64,000 nucleotides of DNA from Microdochium bolleyi. Taxonomy: Eukaryota > Ascomycota > Sordariomycetes > Xylariales > Microdochiaceae. The position numbers were made by a program, and so were the translations under genes. Shown in pieces: positions 10,909-22,949 of this stretch (position 1 is its first letter; every line of letters begins with the position of its first letter). Under the pieces are notes generated by a model. It was not told the origin of the DNA. It worked only from the letters and a program-made list of their open reading frames with translations, and searched no databases. Location of the stretch: NCBI GenBank assembly GCA_001566295.1, contig KQ964246.1, positions 620,001 through 684,000 on the forward strand, given 5' to 3'.

Positions 10909-11861
10909 GCCTGTCCATGGGCAATGTGTAAGCGGCAAGCCCTTGGTCGCTGTCTCCAGATAATGATGAGAAGCGAGAAAGAACATGGGCGAGACCAAGA
11001 GGGAATTGTCTGGATTGCTGCGTTTTGCTACGAGTGGCTAGCACTTTCTAAGAACACATGACCTCCAGCACGATTGAATTGTTGTACATGGGACCGCCAT
11101 AAATATCTCCCCTATACCAATTTTGGAGCAGATAGTCGTTCTGGTACTTCAGACTGCACAATTCTTGGGGGGGGCATTTGAGCGTCAAATTTGAGGCCCA
11201 ATTATTGCGAGAGTCGCTTCCTCAGAGAACAAATTATTACACGTGTGATGCCACGCTTGACTGAGGCTTTCTGGGACCAGTGTATGTCAGGATTGATTAG
11301 TGTGTGACAATGATGGCATCTTTGGAAGTATCCAAATTCCCATCTGTGTTAATCGAACACCAGATGCCGACGGCTGCTGGTGAGCTTCGAATTGGGCAAT
11401 GGCACTGTGGGATCATTTGAAGGGGGGCAAGGCGTACACAATTCACAATCTTTTGTTGTTCAATTTCTGAAATTGATCTATCACATCGTGTCTATTTGAA
11501 AGGACGTGCTAGCAATCTATCTCCAGCATCCTCTCGCGGGTGCACAACCCTTTCGACATGCGCCGCAGTCCTGGATCTCCAGTCCAGGGAGGCACACGCC
11601 GAGGGCAAGCATACAGGAAGGTATGGTCAACGCTGTAGGGAAAGCGAAAGTCCTCGGGGTTGCTCTCCAACAACCACAAGAAGGTATCACTCGCTACGAA
11701 ACAGAAAATATGCCCAACCATGAAGGGAAGCCCTCCCAAACTTTTGTGTTCCTCGAGGAGACGTAAGTGACAAAGGAAAAGGCAAGGGAAATCATGTCCA
11801 TGAACTGGTATTATGTCGTAAAGAAGTCGTCAAAGTCAGGCAGAGGGGTCTTGCGACATGT
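10909..11861. other. Intergenic between convergent genes
   Basis: Shared 3' flank of the dehydrogenase (+) and eEF3 (-) genes. It is noticeably more AT-rich than the flanking genes. Small ORFs near 11500-11760 show no domain. Nothing else is recognised. Confidence 0.45.
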
Positions 11862-14800
11862 TTAGATGTCGTCCTCGTCGGAGAAGACCTCCTCACCACG
11901 CTTGCGGCGGGCCATGCGCTCTGTAACACGACAAGTTAGTGATCATTTCTTGGTTAAGGACAATAGATGGGTTTCTTGTTGACTTACCCTTCTTCTTCTT
12001 TCTCGCCTCAGCGCTGGACAACTTGACCTTCTTCTTGGTGGTGACGATCTTGTTACCCATGGCATCGAACTTCTCCTCCTCGTCGTCGTCCTTCTTGTCC
12101 AGTCTGGGACCACTGCCCTGGCCCTGGACCCAGTTGTGGCCGGAAGGAGTCATCTTGCCGTCCATGACAGCCCAGACCTCCTCGGTGATATCCTTGGTGA
12201 ACTCGGCAGAGTGAGTGATGATGATGACACCACCTTCGAACTTGCGCAGAGCCTTGGACAGGGCACCCAGAGAGTCTCTGTCGAGGTAGTTGGTAGGTTC
12301 GTCGAGAACGATCAAGTGAGGGCGCTGCCACGAGCAAGCGGACAGGACGACCTTGACACGCTGGCCACCGGACAGACCACGCATGCGAGAGTGAGAGACA
12401 AGCTCGGCATCGAGACCGAAGTTCTCGCAGTGCTGCTCAATCTCCTTGCGGACGAGAGGACGGAACTGACCAGAGGCAAGAGCCTCCTTCATATCGACCT
12501 CAGCAACCATCTTCTGGTGAGAGGCCAAGAGCTCGGAACGGGGCAGCCAGACGTTGTCGGCAGTCATCATGGGAACCCAGCGCTCCTGCTTCAGGCCGAT
12601 GTTCTCGCCCAGGGCGAACGAACACTCGTACTCGTAGCTGTTCTTGAACTTTCTACGGCTGTGAATGCCGATGACGCGACGCTGAGTACCCTCGACCTTG
12701 AAGATCTTGTCCATGGCCTTCTCGTCATCCTCGGTGATGATCTTGTTGGCACGGTCCATGGTCTCACGATCCTCACCGGTCTGGAAACGCCACTGGATGT
12801 ACTCCGAAGGGGTCTTGTCCAAGTGGTTGTCGATATGGGCGAAAGCGTGCTGCTTGATGTAGGCGATACGGATGTTCTCGTGCTGGTAGATCTCACCCTG
12901 GGTGGGGATGAGCTCACCAGTGAGGACGTTGATCAGGGTAGACTTGCCAGCACCATTGGGGCCAATGACGGCAATACGCGAGCCAAGAGAGCACTGGAAG
13001 CTGATATCGGCAATCTGGGGCTTGGGAGTTCCGGGGTACTGGAAGCTCATCTTGGTAGCACGAAGGATGGCCTTGGCCTTGGTCTTGACACCCTCAAGGA
13101 ATCCAGGCTCAGGGAAGGTGAACTCGATCTCGGACTCGCCAAGCTCGTAGTAGGACTTGGCCGAGGGGTTCTTGCGAACGAACTCCTTCAAGTTACCCTT
13201 GTAACGCTTAAGCTTGAAGCGCTCGTAGTGGATGATGTACTGGGTAACATTGTCGAGGAAGCCACTGTCGTGGGAGACAATGATGGATGTGCAAGGGGAG
13301 TTAATGAGATACTCCTCGAGCCACTTAACGTTCTTCACGTCCAAGTGGTTGGTAGGCTCGTCGAGAAGCAGGATGTCGGGGGCCTCGAAGACAGCACGGC
13401 ACAGAGCGAGCTTCATCTTCCAGCCACCAGACAGAGCACTGATCTCACCGTTAACCATCTGGGGGGTGAAGCCGAACTCGTCGAGGCGGGCCTTGACCTC
13501 GTCAAGGGAGACATCGACATTGGCATCCTTGAGCTTCCGCATGGTCCAGTCGATGGTGGTCATCTCGGTATCGGCGGAGTCGAGGTCGTGCTCGACGAAG
13601 ACAGTCTTGACTTCGTTCTGCTTGGGAAAGCCCTCGACCTGCTCGTTGTTGATGGCGCGCATCAGGGTAGACTTGCCGGATCCGTTGGGTCCGCAAAGAC
13701 CGTAACGGCGACCGCGCTTGAGACGCAAGCTGGTCTGGTTGAGCAGAATCTTGGCACCGTAAGCGAGAGAGAAAGTGCAGTTGCAGAGATCCTCGCCCTC
13801 ATCATCGTCGTCCTCCTCGGCACCAGCCGCCTCGCCACCGGGGGTGGCGGTCTTGCGGAGGGTCTCGACGACAGACTCAGCATCGGCAGGGCCAACCAGG
13901 ACGGTGACAAATGGCTTAATGGCAGCAGTCCAGGTGGGGAGACCGGTCTCCTTCTCGTCAACAAGCTGACCAGCGATGGCCGACACGTAGGCCGAGACGG
14001 GGCCGAGCTTCTCAACAACAGGCAGAGCCTTGCTGGGGACAGCCTTCTTGAGATGGCCCAGGACGACGCTGATATCGCCGTCGTGGCGGACCTCAGGAAT
14101 GACGCCGTCCTTGACGTCACCAACGCGGATGATGGTGTCAAGCGCCTGCTTGGTCTTCTCACGAGCCTCAGGATCAGCCAGGTTGTCGTAGTTCTTCTGG
14201 AGACCGGGCATCATCTTAGGCAAGAAGGGAGCAACAATGGCAGGGTCGTCGACAAGCTTGCACATGTTGTCGACAATGACGGCCGCCTTGCGCTTGATGG
14301 CAGTCTCACGCTCGGCAAGACCACGGTCAAGGAGGGGAACCATCAGGGCAAGAGTAGGCTGCTCGACCTCAGTGACGAAAGTGGTGGCACCGAGCAAGTG
14401 AACAGTCTCGGGGACGTTCTCGGGCTTGGCGATACACTTGATGAGCTCGGGGATGAAGCGCTCAATATCCTTGTTGACAATGAGGCCGCAAAGCATCTCC
14501 ATGGTCTTGTAGGCACGCTCCTTGACCTCCTTCTTGGTGTCCCACATGGCCTCAGAGATAACGGGAATGAGCTCAGGAACGCGGTAGGCGAGCTGGGCGG
14601 GGGCAGACTTGACGAGGGCATCAATGCCGTCAAGGGCAGCCATCTTCTCGGGCCACTTCTGGGCAGTGAGGATGGAGTTGGTCAGGTGGGGGATGACAGC
14701 CTTGCAGGCATTGGGGTTAAGAGCCTCAATGATGGCAATGGTGGCAGCGATACCAGCGTTCTTGACACCAACGGTCTTGTCACCGACGGCGCCAAGAGCG

Positions 14801-15189
14801 AGGGGCAGCAGATCGACGAGGTAGGGCTCGACGGCGGCCGAGACCTCGGAGTGCGAGGCGATGGACTGAATGGCGTTGGCAGCCTTCTCACGAAGGGCCG
14901 CATCCTTCTTGTGGACGATAGCAGCCTTCAGAGCCTCGACAGTCCTGTGTGGATTCTGGTCAGCATATGACATCCCCAATGGTGGCTGGTCGAGGCGAGC
15001 GGGGATGCAGAGGCGGGAGAGGATAAGTTCTTACTTGACGGGAGCATCCTGGTTCTCGATGGGACCGTTGATGAACTGGGCAAGAGCGGCGGACGCCTCC
15101 TTGATGTCAGAAGCCTCCTTGGAGACGGTGAGCTTCTGCATCAGGTCGTCGAGGACCTTGATGGACTGGGCGTTCTCCTTGGCAGCCAT
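11862..15189 (-). CDS. tef3: Translation elongation factor 3 (eEF3)
   Basis: Three exons on the minus strand (15189-15035, 14944-11988, 11920-11862) give 1,056 residues, the normal eEF3 length. This fungal ribosome-bound ATPase helps release deacylated tRNA from the E site and late translocation. N-terminal HEAT repeats occupy roughly the first 320 residues, then a helical bundle, then two ABC cassettes. ABC1 has Walker A GPNGSGKST (about 469), signature LSGGWKMK and Walker B ILLLDEPTNHLD. ABC2 has GPNGAGKST (about 712), LSGGQRVK and LIVLDEPTNYLD, with the chromodomain-like insertion between its motifs. The C-terminus is a Lys/Arg-rich tail ending in an acidic EEVFSDEDDI. Codon use is strongly biased to C-ending and other preferred codons, as expected for a highly expressed gene. 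Introns are 90 and 67 nt. Confidence 0.97.
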
Positions 15190-17219
15190 GGCGATGGTTG
15201 TTTGTCGGAGAGACGGTGTTTTGTGTTTTCGGGTATAGGTTGGTGGGAGGACGGGTCGAAATGAATCGCTCGTTCTCGTCGGTTTTTATTTTCGTGTGGC
15301 CTTATCGGGCGATAACCGCGGAGTGGCGGGGTAGTGGGCGCTCGAAGACGGGGAGGCGAAATCGAGACGGGAGAGAAAGAACGCAACCTGAGCTGGAGAG
15401 TCTCGGGATGCACTCGTCTTGTTCTTGCAAAAAGAAAAAGAGAGCAGAGATGGAGAGATGGAGAGTTGGCAGGAGGAGGGAGAGGCCGGGCAGAGGGTGG
15501 TGGGTGGATGAGGACTTTATCTGGGCGCTCGCGCGGCGGGCTTGGGACGGCCGGCCGCCACGCTGGCTCTCCGAGCCACCTGAGATTTTTTTTTCTCTCT
15601 CTCTTTTTTCCAGGAGCCGCCCGCCAAAGGGTGCATTACCCCTCGACCCCTCCAGACGCGGCGGGCTGGTGGGCGGTGGGGCCACCCAGGGTGCGGGTTG
15701 GCTCAGGGATGGACTTTGGCAGAGGCGAAACATCCATACCCTTTTTTTTTCTTCCTTGCCTCGTGGGAACCACAACACCTCAGCACCATGGTCGATGCGC
15801 GGCCTCCCATTGGCCTTGGTCGCCCGCTGGTGCTTATCGCTCTGTTATCCTGCAGCTATTGCAAGGCGGTGAGCACCGAGTGCCAGAGGGCCTCACGCCC
15901 AGAGATTTGGCAGCACCGCATCGCCACCCAGCCTGTCCAAATCCACACCCGTCCTCCATAACAACGACGCTGTCCGTGGGCAAGTCGGCAGCATCCTCGA
16001 CATCCAGGTACATTCATTTGTATGACGAGAAGAGCTATTAGCTTTCCTGGGCTCAGCTTCGGCCTTTCGATGCGCTCCGACTTGTACGCGTGCCAGGCAT
16101 CTGCAGCTTGTCAGCTTCGGGCATGAATGACAGCCTTTTGCTTCTCCTCCAACCTGCATCTGACCTTGGGCGTGTCGCTTCTGTCAGGACCCATTCACAA
16201 CCCCCGTCTCCAACTCCACGTACCCCACACGTATGCGATGCTTGCATACCACAGTTCAGAGCAATACAGGACGTCAAAGGCCTGAGAGACGTGGTGTTCA
16301 CAAGGCATCGGGACAATCAATCTGCAACGTGTGCCTCGGAAAGTCTTTCCACAGGTTTCGAAGTTGGCCCCGAGGGTTGGGCTGCCGCCTTAGCGTTCTG
16401 TTCTGGAACCTTGGTGGCGATGATGGGCAAGGGCTCCGGAGCATGCCTCCGGACTCAAACGCCAGGATTTGTTTGTGGGCAGCCTCTGGCAGCTGGAGAT
16501 TTCCGCATCGAAAGTCAGCGACCGACAATTTGTCATGTTCCGGCAGCTTTGCTCGACCCGGGACCCACGAGGCTCTCGCCCCGTCATTCGGCACGTCCCC
16601 GGACGCCCGGCAGGTGGATCTCCACATTGTTCCAGAAGGAATTGGGCCACCCGGGCACGCATGGACATTTTCTCCTTAACGTGCAGAACATGGCGAATCC
16701 AAAAGTCCATCGCCACTACCATGGCGATTGTGACGCATTGGGGCCGTGCCAGTGAATCGTGTGCCTCACTGCTGCTCGCCAGCTTCCCAACCTGGTCGAT
16801 GTGATGAACAAAGAGTTTCCCTTGAACCCTGGATAAATGACCCTCTTCTAGATAATTTTGTATAAATCATATCGCCACTCCTCTGGCTACTGGCATGCTT
16901 TACCTTTGACCTTTGGACTCGCGCCTCCAAATATTGACCCCTCAAAGCTGCCCAGGTGCGGTTCAGATACCCCGAGTTTACCATTGAGGCGCCTTGAGCA
17001 TCTAAACTATTATATATATACTGAATACACATTACTCATAAACAGTAGATAATATGGCGTAGTATCTTCAGCCTCTCTACCTAATCAAACATGTGACCAG
17101 AGTTATAGACTACGAAAGTTGCAGGTATCTAGGCATGGCTTACAGATTATCTCATCCTGGCATCAAGAAACACAGAATAATCCAAGAACTCGATGCCTAT
17201 CACAAACCAGTTATGAGTG

Positions 17220-17812
17220 TCATAATTCACAGCGAATCTGGGTATCAGCCCGTGCCTGGAAGAAGCCTATTCCCACAACGCCAAAACTCCAAGACGAAGC
17301 AAACTTACGAATCGACACCTTATCTGTTTTCCCAGGGGATGGCGGTGCCATCACGGTAGTATCCACATAAGCTTTTGAGTATTTTGAATTCGTGGTCAGC
17401 ACTCGTGCATGATGGCCATGATGTTCCGTGCTACTGGTGACCTGCTTAATAAGCCCGAGCTCGAGGTCATTGATGTTGAAGTACTGCTGGCTCGCAGAGG
17501 ACCGCTCGTGCCCTTGCTGCGTCATCGTCCTCGCAGGGGAGAACTGGTGGGATGATTCCCAGCACCAATTGTGGTGCTGTCGTACTCCTCCGAGGGTTCT
17601 GTAGAAGAAGACCGGCGGCCGTCGGTGATGCTGTTGGTGCGGATCATGGTGGGCAAGATGTTGACTCCGACGTTGGCACGCGATATGAACTTGCGGTTAA
17701 GGTCGGCAATAGCCATCTCGCTATGTAGACGTGTCAGGTAAACGATTAATTTGGAACTACCGATACCCGGCGGTGGCCTTTGCAGTTGTTGGTGACGGGA
17801 GTTGCAGGGCAC
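17220..17812 (-). pseudogene. Unrecognised overlapping minus-strand ORFs, possible broken gene
   Basis: Two minus-strand frames overlap by 4 nt (TGA/ATG overlap at 17522-17525). The upstream one includes MAIADLNRKFISRANVGVNI and a Ser/Thr-rich tail; the downstream one continues with NINDLELGLIKQVTSSTEHH. The text looks more protein-like than its surroundings, and a frameshift or missed intron could join them. I recognise no family. It may equally be chance. Confidence 0.2.
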
Positions 17813-18006
17813 ACGAGGCTTACGAGCGATCGATTTTTAAGAGACATGAACCTGATCAGTGTAGCTTAGGGTATCTACCAGTCCATCCCATAGAGTAGCA
17901 GATCCGGGAAGTCCAGTTTCGCACGTCAAGAAGGACGACCAGCACCACCATCGCCTCAATGTGCTTACACATCTTCAGTAATTGTACTTCTCCAGACCGT
18001 TAGCGA

Positions 18007-18900
18007 TGAGTGAAGACGAAGACGATCTGTTTGAGCAGCTTGGCACGGTATTGGTTGCTCATGAGCAGAGCCGCTTGATTGATGAGAATCTGCATAAGGA
18101 GCTGCATTTTGGATCGACCAAACGATATTTGTAAGACAGAGACAGCGGTAGTGGATGATGATTCTGGTTATCGCGCAACGAGGAGCGTGAAGAGCTTGGT
18201 CTCGTTTTGAACTTCATATACAGGACCAGAAGAATACCCAGAAGGTTGACTGGATCTTGCGACAGATGTAGAACCAGGCGATGCATATGTCGGCAGTATC
18301 TAGTGTCAGATGCGTCTAGACTATGATCACATAGGTGGCGACCTTCTTCCTCCGACTCTATGATCGTCTGAACTGAACCCAAGCCTTGAAGCCGACTACG
18401 TATGCGAGGCACAACGTGAAGCCTCTGGCTGAGTCTCATCCGCGTTAGCATGATGGCGAGATGCCTACCACGTGTAGTACAACCCAAGGTAGCACATCAC
18501 GAACCAGACTACGGAGACGGTGCTCATGTCGAGCTCCTATATGTCAATGGTCCGAGACGAGGGCAGATTGACCAGGTCGTTGTCGGCAAGCATTGTCGCT
18601 CTCCGCCGCAGATCACCGATACGCTACAGTTTGCCATCGTTCGGCCCATTTGCAGGTGCTGCCTCGCGGGCATGGCGGTAGCATTCGCATGCCACCACAG
18701 GATGATAGTTGCGAGTCACTGCTTCGAGCCGTTGACACTATCTCGAAATGCTTCCACTCGTCGGCTTCAAGTATAAAGCTGGGAGTGGAGAAGAAGAGGG
18801 CTCTCCTGAACTTAGCTGAGGGTCATGTCAGAGCAGCTATCAATCGTGGCTCAGCGCGACAAGCTGAAGGCACATCAGAGCCTTCCCGTGATACACTTTG
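18007..18900 (+). pseudogene. Possible decayed coding region, family uncertain
   Basis: An ATG at 18007 opens a 42-codon frame starting MSEDEDDLFEQLGTVLVAHE. It is followed about 75 nt later, after stops, by another protein-like stretch (NEEREELGLVLNFIYRTRRI) and then further fragments to about 18.9 kb in other frames. The pattern suggests a gene broken by stops and frameshifts. The helical N-terminal text is reminiscent of leader domains of fungal STAND/HET-type proteins, but that resemblance is only an impression. Confidence 0.25.
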
Positions 18901-20262
18901 ATTCCATTGCTGTCACGACAGGATGCCTAAGGCGGATGCAGCGCATTCGCTGCATTGGAATCCGGGCCACTGGTCACGCAGGCCCTGCCTGCCTACGTCT
19001 GCTGCTCTGGGCTGGGCTCCCGCAGCAACGCAGGAAGACAAAGGGTAGACACACATAAATTGGGCGGCTCGGACTCATCAAGGGTACAGCCCAGCAGGCC
19101 TAGCTTAGACAGGCCATCTGTGCTGACAGGACCAAGATTTTGTTAAGATGAAATCGGAGCAACCTTTGGCGTTTGCGGCTGAGCGTGGCCGTCGAGGTCA
19201 GTACGCCCAAGACGAGCAACGCCGTCATGAGCGAGAGCATACATAAACCCCGAGAAAAGGTGTTGCGCACCTTCGATGCTCGATGGAACCATGCAGGCGC
19301 TGCAGGTCGACGAGAAAGCAGCGGAACCACAATCCGCGCTCAAGCTGATCGACGCTGTCGGGACTGGTCATGCTTGAATCATCGCAACACAAGAGTACAG
19401 GCAGTCGTGCACAATTAAGGTTGGATAATACGTCCAAGGTCTGGCCCCTTTGCACGACCTTAACACCACACCCAGACCGCCGTTGTTGGGGAACCGGCCA
19501 GCTAGTCGCGCTCCAGCGATCTCACGCGCGCCATGACGACAATGCTTGAATCATGGCCAGGCAACCCCGCATGCTGATCGCAGGCATATCATCACAAAAA
19601 GGTTGATCGCGCTTCATGTCTCGAGTGCATGATTCCTGCTACCCCTCCCATGGGTCGAAGCGATTGGAACACTCGAGAGGGAGCCAGTTCATTAGCCCAG
19701 CTTACCCCATTGTCCGGCCTGAGACAATAGCATGCAAAGTTCAATTGGAAAGGAGGGGGGGGCAACCGTCCTTGGTCGATCCTATGACCATAGCTCAGCG
19801 CAAGGTTTTTCTTGTTGGAGCTATGATCCTTTCGACTCGACATGAATGTGGGCAGACGACGGATGGGATGATCCAACTATGCCCAGGCATGAGCGCGTGA
19901 CAATTCAATCTCCACACCGTGAGGCACTTTGCGTGTCTGTCGCACACCAACACCAGGAGTTAGAATGTGTGGGACGACGACCAAAGTGTCCCTCTTTTGT
20001 CCAATAAGTGTGCTGAGGCAAAAATCCCACCGTTGGATTGTTAAAAGTCACATCGTATGATGGGCAAGTCCGCTTATCCGGAGTTTAGAGAGGTCAGTGT
20101 AGTTGTGCTATGTAGAACAACGGGGCCGAAAAGACCGTGGTTTGGATCTATTAATAAATCTCATGGTATCTAGAGACGGCAAATTGCCGATGCAGGAAAG
20201 ATGAAAGCCAACTACAAACGCCGCTCCCGTTTCAGGAAATGTTCATGATATCTGGTTATCGC

Positions 20263-21249
20263 TCAGGCGCTCTCGTCAGCCCAGACGTCGTAGCCGAAGG
20301 TGTCCTTCATGTTGACGAAGCGGGTGTGGCGGCCCTTGGCGACGGCCTGCACGGCCTGGAAGTCCTCATCGGAGAGCTCGGGGATCTGGAAGTTGCTCTC
20401 GATACGCGAGGGCGTCGAGGACTTGGGCAGGACCATGTAACCTCGGCGGAGACCCCAGGCGAGGAGCACCTGCGCGAGGGTGTGGCCGCTGCGATCGGCG
20501 ACTTCGTTGAGGGTCGGATTCGTGCGGACCTTCTCGCCTGTGGTGGGGACCTGGTCCTGCGAGCCGAGTGGGGAAAACGCCTGCGGGATGATGCCCTGCG
20601 CAAGGCAGTAGTCTACGAGCTCGCCGTTGGGCAGGAACGGGTGAATCTCGATCTGGTTGACCGCCGGGGGAACGCGGGCGAAGCTCAGGAGCTGCTTGAG
20701 ACCCGGGATGGTCCAGTTCGACACGCCGATAGCGCGGGCCTTGCCGCTCTCATAAATCTCCTCCATTTTGCGCCATGTCGGCTCCGGATTCTCGGTGAGC
20801 TCCTTGTTGATAATGTACTTTCCGTCAGGGCCGAGCTTGGGGTTGTGATCCTCGTCAGACTCGGCGGCAATGGGCCAGTGAACGAGGAACAGGTCGAGGT
20901 AGTCGAGGCGGAAGTTGCGCAGGGAGGACTCGAGGGACCACTGCACCTGCTCGGGCTTGTGCAAGTGATTCCACACCTTGGTGCAGATGAAAAGGTCTTC
21001 GCGCTTGACGGTGTCCTTGTTGGCCTTCAGGAAGTCGTGGATGGCGTCGCCGACCTCGCTCTCGTTCTTGTAGAACCAGGCGCAGTCGAAGTGCCGGTAG
21101 CCAGCCTCCAGGGCGGCCGTGACCGCCTTGTATGTCTCGCCGGCAGATCCCTCACTGGCAAAGGTGCCGAAGCCCACCGCGGGCACCTTGACGCCGTTGT
21201 TGAGCGTGTAGGTCTTGGTAGCAGCTTGTGATGTTGTTGAGTGAGGCAT
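20263..21249 (-). CDS. Aldo-keto reductase, L-glyceraldehyde-reductase (GLD1)-like
   Basis: A single-exon gene for 328 residues. It folds as a TIM-barrel NADPH-dependent reductase of the aldo-keto family. The catalytic tetrad is visible as D55 and Y60 in HFDCAWFYKNE, K91 in CTKVWN and H124 in FLVHWP. The cofactor-binding LPKSSTPSRIESN motif lies near the C-terminus, and the tail MKDTFGYDVW is typical of fungal GLD1-type enzymes. GLD1 of Trichoderma reduces L-glyceraldehyde to glycerol in D-galacturonate catabolism and other aldehydes in vitro; exact substrate cannot be read from sequence, and a general alcohol/aldehyde reductase is the alternative. The start was chosen at the first ATG, which leaves a short polar leader before the first barrel strand. 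Confidence 0.88.
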   Translation of the reverse strand: MPHSTTSQAATKTYTLNNGVKVPAVGFGTFASEGSAGETYKAVTAALEAGYRHFDCAWFYKNESEVGDAIHDFLKANKDTVKREDLFICTKVWNHLHKPEQVQWSLESSLRNFRLDYLDLFLVHWPIAAESDEDHNPKLGPDGKYIINKELTENPEPTWRKMEEIYESGKARAIGVSNWTIPGLKQLLSFARVPPAVNQIEIHPFLPNGELVDYCLAQGIIPQAFSPLGSQDQVPTTGEKVRTNPTLNEVADRSGHTLAQVLLAWGLRRGYMVLPKSSTPSRIESNFQIPELSDEDFQAVQAVAKGRHTRFVNMKDTFGYDVWADESA

Positions 21250-22949
21250 TGTGATGTGCGTGTGTAAACCGAGACTGCGTGTGCTAGTAATGGGGTTGAA
21301 GGAGAGATTATCACAAGAAGAGGAAGTCGAATACTCAGATTTGTTATGTCTGGGTGGGCTATGGTTTTGTGAGATGAGAGGCTTGAGGCTAGTGACGTCT
21401 TTGTATTAAACCATTACACCCTCGTCCACTCTAGAGATCCAGGAACAGAAAGGCCACTTCCAGAAGCCTGTGAAATCTCTGTGGTGGTGGCAACCGTCTC
21501 TGGCCGTTTGAGAAAAACCTTGAGCTCTCTACCCGTGTCATCGAGGTACTGTACAGCAACAGTTGGGGATGCCCTCAGGGTTCGGAGCTTTGCGCCATGA
21601 CATAATGGCTCCACGGGAGCTCGGCACTTTAGTCGAAGCTCAGACCCCTCTGCAGCTGCGCAGGCGGGGAACACGACGAGCGCGAGGCCATTCCGGGCCA
21701 GAGATCTGTCGCAGATGGCGGGTGGCTTGCAGTTGAGCAGCCTTATCGGGTCCACAGGAGCGAAATCTCTGCCGTTGTGTCTGCGCTGGCCGTTATGCCG
21801 GACGAGTTTTCATGCGTCTCTCGCATGTTATCGCGGGTCCAGCGGGGGCCGATCGGCGGTTTCGGTGACGCGGGCCAGGTTGTGGCAGCTGGATGGTGTT
21901 GTGTCATGTTCACGGACCGACAGCGCGACCAGGGAGAGATGACGTGCGGTGTGATGTCGTTGGGTGAGGATGCAGGACCCCTGGGGCCGCGATCCACGAG
22001 GGCGGAGCCGCTAGAAAAACAGAAGGCACGACTGCCCTCACCAGCGCGGCTCAGTGGCAAGGGGTGGGCCTCCCCGGCCCCGGGCCCCGTCCGGATGATG
22101 TCAAGGCGGGCGTGCCATGACTAGCGCACCGCCTGGGCGCCAGCTGGCAGGCCGTGTCCGCGGTGCTCCGGCGTGCCCGTCGACGGCACTTGGCCGGGCT
22201 CGCGCATCCACTTCGCGGCCGGCGCTTTCGCGGCTCGCCCCACTCGGCCGTGGGCCTCAGGTGTTTTTGTCGAGAGTGCAGGCAGGTCGAGTGGTGTGGT
22301 GAGTGCCGATGCAGCCACGCCCACAGCAGGCAGGGACCGTCAGGTACATCTCTGGGCACGCATCCCAGCTGCAATACACCGGCAGTTGCCTGTCCCTGCG
22401 GTGTACCTCCCACATGCAGAGCCTCACATCCCACCCCCGTGTCGGCCTTGTAGCGCTCGTCCGAGTTTAGCCTGCCCGTGGCGATCCTTCAGTGGACACA
22501 ACCCACCGCGAAGCGATACCCTGGTGCGTTGCTCTTGCGTCAGTGAGGGGCCGCGTGCCTGCGCGAGTGTATCATCCAGGCACGCTCACTGACCGTGACA
22601 TGTTGTTGGATGGTGTTGATGCCACTCGGGGCTCTCCGTGCAATCTCTGCATCCACCAGAGATAGCAACACAGTCCGGTCCTGGACCAGCATGGTCAGCG
22701 TGTTATCTTATGTGAAAATCCTCCCGCCGGCGGCCCTCGAAGCACCGATATAAGACCACTAGACCGCCCCTCTCTTGAGACGTCACTTGTTTCCACTCAT
22801 CAGCCTCGTTATCACATCCCATCGTCTTCATCTGTTATTTCATTGATACCCAAATCAGAGGACAACTACTCACCAGTTCTACTTCTTCCCACAACTTCTA
22901 CCGACCACACACCACACATCAAACACCAAACACAAACACTCTAGCCAAC
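21250..22949. promoter_or_regulatory. Divergent promoter region of the reductase and HAD genes
   Basis: Intergenic between two divergent genes. Near the HAD gene there is a GATATAAG TATA-like element (22748-22755), a CCCCT stress-response-like element (22767-22771) and an ACGTCA half-CRE (22780-22785). A CT/CA-rich leader without upstream ATG runs from about 22800 to the start codon. Small ORFs in 21.4-22.6 kb show no domain. Confidence 0.4.

Larger units (their letters stand above)
15190..20262. other. Five-kilobase gene-poor stretch
   Basis: 15190-15800 is the pyrimidine-rich promoter and leader region of the eEF3 gene. From there to the aldo-keto reductase I cannot support an intact gene. 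Composition becomes more AT-rich between about 16.8 and 17.5 kb, and reading frames are short and broken. Possible relics are listed separately at 17220-17812 (-) and 18007-18900 (+). No terminal repeats, transposase or RNA genes are recognised. Confidence 0.4.

Noticed and set aside
12136..12214. Search for CRISPR arrays, operons, riboswitches and terminal inverted repeats across the window (coordinates are a placeholder)
   Set aside because: No regularly spaced repeats, Shine-Dalgarno-led gene strings or transposon ends were seen; the gene style is eukaryotic throughout.
12136..14970. 944-codon open frame on the plus strand, antisense to eEF3
   Set aside because: A mirror of the strongly biased codon use of eEF3 on the other strand. 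It is rich in Leu/Gly/Val/Asp, has no domain, and eEF3 on the minus strand is unmistakable.
20239..21231. 330-codon plus-strand frame over the aldo-keto reductase
   Set aside because: Antisense shadow of a GC-rich single-exon gene with full catalytic motifs on the minus strand.
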